In this document: positions 18,649-25,878 of the stretch, piece by piece | How positions within the stretch are numbered: the stretch's first letter is position 1 | Layout of the letters: each line of letters begins with the position of its first letter | Assembly (NCBI GenBank): GCA_003427395.1 | Contig: BFEA01000026.1 | Coordinates: 4,291,451 to 4,317,328 of the forward strand | Length of the DNA stretch: 25,878 nt | Direction: 5' to 3' | From: Chara braunii | Taxonomy: Eukaryota; Streptophyta; Charophyceae; Charales; Characeae | Position numbers and translations under genes: made by a program | The notes under the pieces: model-generated | What the model was told of the DNA's origin: nothing | The model's input: only the letters and a program-made list of their open reading frames with translations | Databases searched by the model: none

Positions 18649-21600
18649 ATGGACGCAATACAAGCTTATTATGGAAAGAATCCAGTTTGGCAGCGTGCAA
18701 TCAGAACAACAGACTTGGATCTTAGATCATTGACTGTAAACGGTCTTGCAACGGCAAATGCGATAAAGAAAGGCCATATTAGAACAACTGAAAGGCATAG
18801 GAGGAAGATTGTGGTCAGATATCATATGCATACAAGAAACACATCTCACTATCTCTCCCATTCATATTCAGATTCATAATACAATTTGGTCCTTTGACAA
18901 ACTCAGTGCGCCAACCGCAAGAAATGGTTCAGCAGGTGTGGCAATCTGGTTACCACCAGACTCTAAAGCACAAATAGTTCAATGGACGGCAGATAAAGAG
19001 CAGGGTCGGTGGATAGCAGCGGTTTTCACAATTGGATTAGATGTGATATGTGTGATCAATGTATATGGACCAAATGAGATTGAAGAAAGAATTAGGTTTT
19101 TTCAAGATATAAGATCTCAAATCCCTGAAGGAATTCCTGTAATAATGACAGGGGATTTCAATGCATCCCCAGATAGATGGTTAGATCGTTGGAAGATCCC
19201 CTCTCCATGTCCGCCATATATAGAGGAGGATGAAAACATTATTCAAACTTTGTGCGAAAATGAACATCTGTTTGATTCATACAGAAGACTGTTCCCACGA
19301 GAAAGATTATTCACCTGCATTCGCAATCAAGGTAACCACCTTCAGTCCAGATCTAGAATAGATCTCATCCTAATGTCAGAAGTTCTAGAAAATACACTTA
19401 TAGGGGCAACAATTTTTCCACAAAGTCTCTGGACCGGGGCAGACCATAAAATGTGTGCAGTTCTCCTGTCTCTCAGGAAGAAACCAGATCAAGGAAGAGG
19501 TCTGTACAAATTAAACACATCTCTGCTATCACAGGAAAACTTTAGAAAATATTTAGCAGACGTATGGGAATACTGACACTCGACCATGAATCGACATGAT
19601 TCCTACATCTCTTGGTTCAACAATGGATTATGCTTTCTTGCAAGAAAATGTAACGAATTTTTTTAATTACAAGAAAAAAATAAACACTCTCAAGAAATAC
19701 AAATTCAGGAACAAATTTTAAATTATGAATCTCATGATCATCTTAATGACTCTTCACAAACTATCAATATCCTACACCTCAAAAACCAACTTTTGTCTTT
19801 TGCACTGTATCGTTGGCAAGGACAGCTAATTAGAAACAAGTTGTCGAAATTCAAATCAGAAGGTCAGATGGATACATCATTTTTTGCTATGGCTCAATCA
19901 CGAGCGAAACGTTCAATTATAGATAATTTATGCAATCACAACACTGCACAGGGTCCTGTAGTGTCAGAATCCTCAGCAACAAGCTTAAAAGTAGCCTATG
20001 ACTACTTTAAAGAGTTATTTAAGTCATCTAAAGTCCCATCTGAGAATCAGGAGGATAATAGAGCTATTCGCCTTTTCTTGGAACCAATGTTTCAGTCCAT
20101 TACCAGCAAACAACGAGACAACCTGGAAAAACCTCTAACAAAAGATGAAATCTGGACGGCATTAATACAAATGGAAGAAGATAAGACCCCGGGAGCAGAT
20201 GGTTTCCCTAAGGAATTTTGGGAAGCCATGTGGTCCACCCTGTCTCCTGATTTAATGCAGTTTTTTCGAGAGGTCTGAGAGTCCGGGGAAATGGGAGAAA
20301 TAGTGAGTCAAGGTATACTCACGCTACTATACAAAAAAGGGGATAAATCAAATGTCAAAAATTATAGGCCAATAACCATACTTACGGTAGTATACAAACT
20401 ACTAGCAAAAACTCTCGCAAACCGTATGATTCCAGTGATGCCTGACATAATTCATCCCTCTCAAACAGGATTTATAAAAGGTCGCCACATTCAAGATAAC
20501 ATTCTTTTAATTAATGAAGTGGTCAAAGCCGCGCAACAATCTAAAGAAAATGCGGCAGTGGTGTTCATAGACTTTGAAAAAGCATATGACCACATCGATT
20601 GGCGATTCTTGGACGCTTGTTTGCAAAGGCTGAATTTTGGACCAAATATGCGGAGATGGATTAAAATTCTCCACACAAATGCAACCACACGCATTTTGGT
20701 AAACGGACTGCTATTTCCAGAAATTTATATTCAAAGGTCAGTTAGACAAGGGGACTCCTTGACCCCTTTCCTTTTCGTGATTGTAATGGAGGCATTGGGG
20801 GTCAACATGAGAGCTAATCATAATATTAAACGTCTATCTATCTCAGGTATACCAGAGGAGGCAATACCAATAACCTCAATGTTTGCAGATGATTTGACGA
20901 TCATTATGGAAGTCTCAGAGGCAAATATGAAAGAAATTAAAAAGATACTAAATAAATCTCTGCACTTTCAGACATGGTGGTTAACTGGGGAAGTAAAACG
21001 CAAGGATGGTGGATCCACTCAAATGGAATCCGCCCTCCGAAAGTCCCCAAGGTACAATGGTTGCCCCTGGAGGCCCCACTGAGAGTATTGGAAGTATCTC
21101 TATCGGCATTGGGTAAACCTGTATCCAACGATGAATGGATTTCGAAACCAGCGATACAGAAGATGAGCCAATGGAAGAACCAACACACCTTACTTTTTGG
21201 AAGAGCACTACTAATAAATAATGTGATATTTGCTTCCATATGGTACAAATCTGCACTATGGGTCATTAGTAAACCACGAACCAAACACCTTCAAAAACAG
21301 GTATCGACCTTTCTTTGGAGAGGGAATCATGAGTTGGATAAAGTTATCCCTAGAGTAGCATGGTCTACCCTTATTCAACCAAAATCTAGGGGAGGGCTAG
21401 GATCCTGGACCCTATCCTACAATGCCAAGCCCTGTCACTCCAGTGGATGATCGATCTTATTTTAGGTATTGACAAACCTTGGCAACCCTTGGCTCTTCAA
21501 CAAATTAGAAAACTGGCGCCGATAGCACCACCGAAAATACATCCCCTTACATGGGTGGAGAATTTATTTTGGAATATCCCTCGCCCTTCTGCACGTTCAA

Positions 21601-23194
21601 AATTTGAAGGGGAAAAAGGAGCAGTACGTCAAGATCTACTGTTAGATAATCTATGGGTGTCTTTATTGAGGACGTGGAGAAAACTACCTCTTCCGAACAA
21701 ACCCTTACATACACGTGTAGAGGAAATATTGAGACAACCACTTTTTGAGAATAGATTGATAACAGATGTTAAGAGTTGTGTATATAATAGTTCTACTCCT
21801 CCATGGTTACAGTGGGTGAAGAAAGGAGTAATTCGGGTCAAAGATATTTGGGATCCGAAGAAAAAAGGGTGGAAGACGGTAGAACAACTTAGGAAAACAA
21901 TTACTTATGCGCACAAATTGGGACAAAATTTAGACCAAATCATTTGCTCTATCCCCTTGGCATGGGTCAGAAAATTAAGAAAAGGGTTAAGTTTTCAAGA
22001 AGGAGACTTTGTGACGATCACACACGACCCACAAGATTGGCAGGTTGGGCAAATAGTGAGTATAATAGATGAAGGTGCATTAGTGTCTTTGTTCAAAATA
22101 ACAACAAATCACCTAATCAAACCTTCATCTAATATTTTTGTTGAATTCTTTCCTTTCAAATAAATGTTTAGGATCAGAGTGCTCTTTATATCAGCAATCA
22201 CAGGATGGAGGGTCTTTTACCCTCAATGCCCAATTTCTGACCTCCCCATAGATCCAGAAAAATGGAAATGGCAAACAGGGAAAAGGGTCAAACCCCGTAC
22301 TCTACAAACTCTAACGGTGAAGGTAGCATATCGTTTGATGAAACCAAGAGTGGATGTGTCGTCCATAATAAGAGAACGATGGACAAGACACCTGAATATT
22401 GATGCACAAAGTATAAAGAACATCAAATTCTTTAATAAACTTAAAAAACGACCAGCTAAATTTTCCTCCTTACAATGACAAATTCTTCATCGTTGCTTAC
22501 CAACCAATGATTGACTCATAGATCACACAAATCTGGAGCAACGTGGTCTGGCGCTTCCATGGTGTAAAGCATGTCTTACAGTCTTCCCACAGAAGAAGAC
22601 CAGAAAAACAATTGAACATGTGTTTGTTTAATACCAGGAACAATTCTAATTTGGAGAAGATGGGATGGTGTGTGGAGAAGGTTGACAGGTATTGACTGGC
22701 AATGGAATTGGAAAACCATTCTCCTGGGCATATGGGTACCACTAGAAGCACAACCATCAGAATTCATGACAAAAATTTTTGATATAGGAAGGGAAGTCAT
22801 ACAATGGGCTCTGTGGTACAAAAGATGCGTACATGAAAGAGAAGATGTAAAACTAGAAGGTAAGGAACTTGCTGATTTAATTGTTCAATTTGTACAGACA
22901 GAAATACAGGCACATTGGGTAACAGTGAAATCCAAAATACAACAATTCCATCAAAAATTTAATCAAGAATGGCTGGGGGGACCTGAAGGAGAAAGCTTGG
23001 GAGAAGTGAAATGGCCGGGAGGGGAAGAACAGGGAGAACCTTTGAAGAGGCCTCTGAAGAGGGACTACCATCTGTGCTTCAAGGACTGGTTTTCACTTCC
23101 ATCAGGAGCCTCACTCAGATTTGCGGACTGCTTCCCTGACCCCTTCCCGCCCTCAAATTTGGCCTTAGTAGATTTGCATTGGTATGCATTGTAA
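18649..23194 (+). pseudogene. LINE C ORF2 (APE endonuclease, RT, zf-RVT), several lesions
   Basis: ATG at 18649 starts DLDLRSLTVNGL; a one-base frameshift near 18770 moves to the frame of WSDIICIQETHL. Endonuclease motifs: QETHL (catalytic Glu), VYGPNE (about 19060), MTGDFNASPD (about 19146), SRIDLIL (about 19350) and ADHKMC (about 19440). RT: GADGFPKEFW (about 20195), NYRPITILTVVYKL (about 20360), FIDFEKAYDH (about 20565), SVRQGDSLTPFL (about 20738), catalytic FADD (20882-20893). After a frameshift near 20965: FLWRGNHE and IQPKSRGGL. The C-terminal region (21447-22478) is open except for TAA 22161. A zf-RVT domain (AWCKAC...TIEH) follows at about 22552, then the tail ending FPDPFPP and a stop at 23194. 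Stops at 20276, 22476 and 22512 are TGA at Trp positions of other copies; further stops are TGA near 19575 and TAA near 19664. Confidence 0.9.
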
Positions 23195-23359
23195 TATGGT
23201 TAAATAACTCATTTTTCTTGTTATGGAGCATGGACTAGGTGGGAGAGATGCTAACTTTGGAAGAAGTATTTGGCGGCCTAAGTCTTGGCTGAAAAGGCAG
23301 ATCCTACTCTTTGTGTATTGTATTTAAAGTCATGAACTGGGTTAATATGTATAAGGGAT

Positions 23360-23446
23360 GCTGGACCCGTTTTCCAGCAGGTGCAGCTCCCCACCAATAG
23401 AATGGAGCCAATTCCTCAAAAAAAATAAAAAAAAATAAAAAAAAAA
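23360..23446 (+). other. LINE C 3' tail, two hairpins and A-rich end
   Basis: GCTGGA (23360-23365) pairs with TCCAGC (23373-23378) around the loop CCCGTTT. GCTCC (about 23385) pairs with GGAGC (about 23404) around CCACCAATAGAAT. After AATTCCTC the sequence is A8-T-A9-T-A10. The terminal TGCTCTTATCA hairpin of the other tails is missing, yet the element carries a perfect target duplication, so this shorter tail was sufficient in at least one insertion event. Confidence 0.8.
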
Positions 23447-23447
23447 T

Positions 23448-23465
23448 GAGAGGTTGATGGGAAGA
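23448..23465. repeat. Target-site duplication of LINE C, right copy
   Basis: Exact copy of 17223-17240, directly behind the A-rich end of LINE C. Confidence 0.95.
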
Positions 23466-23607
23466 CCGACTATACCTCCCCTTCCATTCCATTAGCAATT
23501 GAATCCCTTCCATACCATGATAGTGGAACCAGTGCACTCTGAGGAGGAGTGAAAAGACTTGGGAACTCATTGGTTGGGCGAAGAGGTATCGATGGATCGA
23601 CCTGCGA
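23466..23607 (-). pseudogene. LINE G ORF2 C-terminus (minus strand part)
   Basis: Read on the minus strand, 23607 down to 23466 encodes VDPSIPLRPTNEFPSLFTPP and then ALVPLSWYG. LINE D encodes VDPYIPMRPVNDFPDPFPP and AVVPRSWYD at the same place. This is the last coding part of the element. Its 3' UTR continues across the LINE C insertion at 17222-16970. Immediately beyond 23607 the orientation of the LINE sequence flips. Confidence 0.8.
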
Positions 23608-23951
23608 AGATAATTTTTCTCAGAATATGTTTACCGTAGGTAGAAATGTTGTTCTCTGGGCAATCTGGATGAGACGGAATACCTATGAATGGGAAAATGT
23701 TAGACTTGATGGGCCTGAGTTTAATGACAGCATAAAACAGCAAATTCAAACAGATATTCTCAACCAATGGATCTCAGTGAAAGAAAAAATCCAGTTCAAT
23801 TCTTCCAAAACTGAAATCAAGAAAATTTTCCAAAAATTCAGCAGTGACTGGCTGGGAGGTGGGGAGGGGGGAAAAATAGGGAGGGTGGTTTGGGAGGGAG
23901 AAGGGAAGGAGGATGAACAAGAACTTATCAGAGACTACAAGCTTTTGTTTA
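23608..23951 (+). pseudogene. LINE G inverted 5' segment (ORF2 C-terminal region)
   Basis: On the + strand this encodes DNFSQNMFTVGRNVVLWAIW, then KQQIQTDILNQW, a stretch of glycines and acidic residues, and RDYKLLF at 23932-23950. LINE D encodes the same stretch up to RDYRLQF, followed by the part found on the minus strand at 23607-23466. So the two halves of one element are contiguous in sequence but opposite in orientation, with at most about 10 bases lost at the switch. This is the product expected from twin priming during LINE insertion. The segment is open and fuses by chance with host ORF2 downstream, giving a 269-codon frame (23549-24358) that is not a real gene. Confidence 0.85.
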
Positions 23952-23966
23952 ACCTCACAGGAACAC
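23952..23966. repeat. Target-site duplication of LINE G, right copy
   Basis: Exact copy of 16955-16969. Host ORF2 continues through it in frame (LTGTHIPRD). Confidence 0.9.
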
Positions 23967-24403
23967 ATATTCCACGGGATATCAAAGTAATCCTGTTGGG
24001 GGAAAAGACTCCACAACTGGCCCAATGGACGCCCTTTATGTCCAACCTGTTCACCATCACACGCCTACCAATGCTTATGGCGGCATGGCGAATGAGGTGT
24101 GCACACGAATGCAAACAGCACACGTTCGGGTATATGGAAGCACGGGCATCAATCGCGGAAACAATAACGGTCAATACCCATGCGGCCTGGCAAAAGCTTC
24201 GAAACATGCTGACAAACGAGCCAGATGCAGTCAAACGTAACGACCTGTCACACAACTTCCGCACGTTATGGGTGGATAACAAACAGAGGCTCTGTGAACT
24301 GGACCCGGATAACCATCTGCGATGGAAACCGTGGCTATTAACGGAACCCCGATGGTAACGACTGCCTCAAAACCACTTTGATATCCCTTTCCAAACCGAC
24401 TAA
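23952..24403 (+). pseudogene. Host LINE ORF2, C-terminal piece
   Basis: It continues the host ORF2 cut at 16969: LTGTHIPRDIKVILLGE, then LMAAWRMRCAHECKQ (the counterpart of VLWAIWRRRCTFEWE in LINE D), and HAAWQKLRNML near residues equivalent to the IKQQIQT helix. A TAA stands at 24356-24358. Just beyond it, in the same frame, RLPQNHFDIPFQTD resembles the FPDPFPP end of the other copies, so the natural stop is probably the TAA at 24401-24403. Sequence divergence from C and D is high, in line with a separate, GC-richer subfamily. Confidence 0.7.
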
Positions 24404-25356
24404 CTTCATCCTTGTTCCAACTTAGCGGTCTGTATTTTCGGATCTCATGACCCCATGCACCCCCTGCTCCTGCAACCACACCGCCCCTGCCCCTGCTTTG
24501 CACAGGCCCCACTGCCCCCCCCCTCCCGCCCCCCCTTCTACTACTCTACCACCTTCCCTCTTTCCCCCCCTTCCGCCCTGATGCTGATTGCCGGCCAAGC
24601 AAGGACTCCCTCCCTCTCAAGAAGAATCATGCATCAAATACGGCCCCATCGATGGAGGAACAGCAAAAGGAAACACAGGCAGCGTAAGGAAGGGGCATGG
24701 AGCATGAAGACCAGGGCTACACCCTCTGCAGTCGCAGGACACCTGGACAAAAAAGGGACCAAAAAGGGATGTGATAGGAACATACTGGATTAAAGGGACA
24801 AAGGATTACCTACTGGGGAGCTCACAACAGGGACAGGACCTGTGGACGGGATTAATGGAGGGTGGCACAGGGGGGTGGTCGGGGCTGGCGCCCCACGACC
24901 CCACACTTCCAAACAAACAACACGGAACTCAAGTGATCAAGTCAATGGCCGCTCGGACTTACAGACATAGGGAGACAGATTGTACAGCAAAAAAAACACT
25001 CCCACTACCGGGAGACTGGGAGGGGGGGTTCAAATGGGTTTTGAGACGGAGGCAACAGGGTGGAGCCATGGCAACGCCACACAGCTACACTGAAATCCAC
25101 CTCACATTGTCACAGCACCCCATAAGAATGCAGACCAGATAGCAGCAGGCAATAGGTGGGATGGCAGACAACAGGGTTCAAGGGTTTAAGGGTTGAAGGT
25201 TTAGGAGACCTGCTATACCACTTGGGCTTATCGGTAGCATAATTGTGCTGGCTAGAATTAGCCCACTGACAAATAGAATAACACACATGCATGTATAATA
25301 GGAACACACTCAGGAACACTCTCAACCATATTGTACACAGCACATTGCGATACGGA

Positions 25357-25413
25357 ACAAGCAACACAAGCAACACAAGCAACACAAGCAACACAAGAAA
25401 CACAAGAAACACA
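25357..25413. repeat. Short tandem repeat, period 9
   Basis: About six consecutive units of AACACAAGC, the last two changed to AACACAAGA. On the minus strand it yields a low-complexity Leu/Val frame that should not be taken for a membrane protein. Confidence 0.85.
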
Positions 25414-25679
25414 CACGGCAACGCCACCACCTATACCCTACACAGCATGAGTCAACGCCCAATGGCACATATACAGGCATAGACACATCGGCATAAGGCA
25501 TCAAGTACATAAATAGTAATAGATAGTATTTGATAGTTAACTGGTTACAATAACAATACTGGGTCATAATAACAACACTATGAGCGACAGCTCGCTGAAG
25601 TCTACATTAGAACAGGTCTGATAGAGGGCTGGGCCCTTTGTCACCCAGGCCCTCATCCATACTGACAACTCATACTTGC

Positions 25680-25721
25680 ATTGCTTTCGTTTCATTGCTT
25701 TCGTTTCATTGCTTTCATTTC
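25680..25721. repeat. Short tandem repeat, period 14
   Basis: Three units of ATTGCTTTCGTTTC. The first two are identical and the third has one C/G-to-A change (ATTGCTTTCATTTC). Confidence 0.85.
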
Positions 25722-25743
25722 TTACATTGTACTCTACAGGGGC

Positions 25744-25847
25744 GCTGGACCCGATTTCCAGCAGGTGATGCTCCCCACCAGTAGATGGAGCCTCCCCGAC
25801 AGTGCTAGTGGTGTCTGCTCTTATCAGCACCCCTAGCAGCCAATCGG

Positions 25848-25878
<31 letters not shown>
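25744..25878 (+). other. Host LINE 3' tail with three hairpins and poly(A) at the window end
   Basis: Hairpin 1 is GCTGGA (25744-25749) with TCCAGC (25757-25762). Hairpin 2 is GCTCC...GGAGC (25770-25791 region). Hairpin 3 is GCTAGTGGTG (25804-25813) with CACCCCTAGC (25828-25837), nine of ten pairs, around the loop TCTGCTCTTATCAG. After a short linker the last 25 bases (25854-25878) are all A. This closes the host LINE that begins at or before 133. Confidence 0.85.

Larger units (their letters stand above)
17241..23447 (+). mobile_element. LINE C, youngest copy, 6.2 kb with both flanking duplications
   Basis: A + strand LINE bounded by perfect 18-bp duplications. It has a short 5' leader (17241-17299), ORF1 (17300-18604), ORF2 (18649-23194), a 3' UTR, a tail hairpin pair at 23360-23404 and an A-rich end interrupted by two single T (about 23418-23446). 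Compared with LINE B it lacks the first 1.25 kb of ORF1 (the zinc-knuckle module), so it is 5'-truncated or a shorter subfamily. It also lacks the terminal hairpin found in the tails of D, G and the host. It sits inside LINE G, itself inside the host LINE, and is therefore the latest of these insertions. A handful of stops and frameshifts remain. Confidence 0.92.
24404..25743. other. Host LINE 3' UTR or unassigned sequence, about 1.3 kb
   Basis: Between the end of host ORF2 and its 3' tail lie 1.3 kb without recognisable coding sequence. C-rich tracts occur at 24468-24570. The longest open frames are about 110-120 codons and have no motif. This is far longer than the corresponding 3' UTRs of D (about 160 bases) and C (about 165 bases), so part may be another inserted sequence whose ends I could not find. 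Two short tandem repeats fall inside it. Confidence 0.4.

Noticed and set aside
4652-22514. Definite reassignment of UGA to tryptophan
   Set aside because: TAG and TAA also occur at conserved residues, TGG is common in all copies, and frameshifts show ordinary decay; kept only as a question.
25110-25430. Minus-strand membrane-like protein rich in Leu and Val
   Set aside because: The hydrophobic run is the translation of a 9-base tandem repeat.

Overview
The window is eukaryotic and consists almost entirely of decayed non-LTR retrotransposons (LINEs) of the APE/RT/zf-RVT type (L1-like, as in plants). There are no operons, ribosome binding sites or prokaryotic genes. The source organism is uncertain. 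A mitochondrial-type tRNA-Arg(ACG) beside a broken tRNA-Glu(TTC), with plant-style LINEs, suggests a streptophyte outside the flowering plants (charophyte alga or bryophyte). I hold this with low confidence.

The layout is a nested stack. (1) A host LINE, all on the + strand, is cut into three pieces: 133-750, 14570-16969 and 23952-25878. Its coding frame picks up across each gap, and its 3' tail and poly(A) close the window. (2) Its reverse transcriptase was hit at about position 746 by a second LINE (here B/D; 751-7965 and 13597-14569), flanked by a weak 9-bp duplication. (3) Further down it was hit by a third LINE (G, 16970-23951), flanked by a perfect 15-bp duplication. G lies on the minus strand with its 5' part inverted, the twin-priming signature. 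(4) G was then hit by a fourth, younger LINE (C, 17241-23447, 6.2 kb), flanked by a perfect 18-bp duplication.

B/D is itself split by a 5.6-kb block (about 7966-13596) with no LINE coding sequence. The block holds a diverged tandem repeat, the mitochondrial-type tRNA pair, an array of seven motifs with constant loops (six of them with variable, compensating stems), a large foldback, a fragment resembling large-subunit rRNA and a 26-bp palindrome. Inside the foldback is an exact Nextera mate-pair junction adapter flanked by identical 134-bp copies. That is a library or assembly artefact, so local order there should not be trusted.

Three LINE 3' ends carry the same tail: a GCTGGA/TCCAGC hairpin (degenerate in G), a GCTCC/GGAGC hairpin (broken in D), then a terminal hairpin with a constant 14-nt loop and a changing stem. 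Copy C lacks the last hairpin. No copy appears able to move by itself, since all carry stops, frameshifts or truncations.
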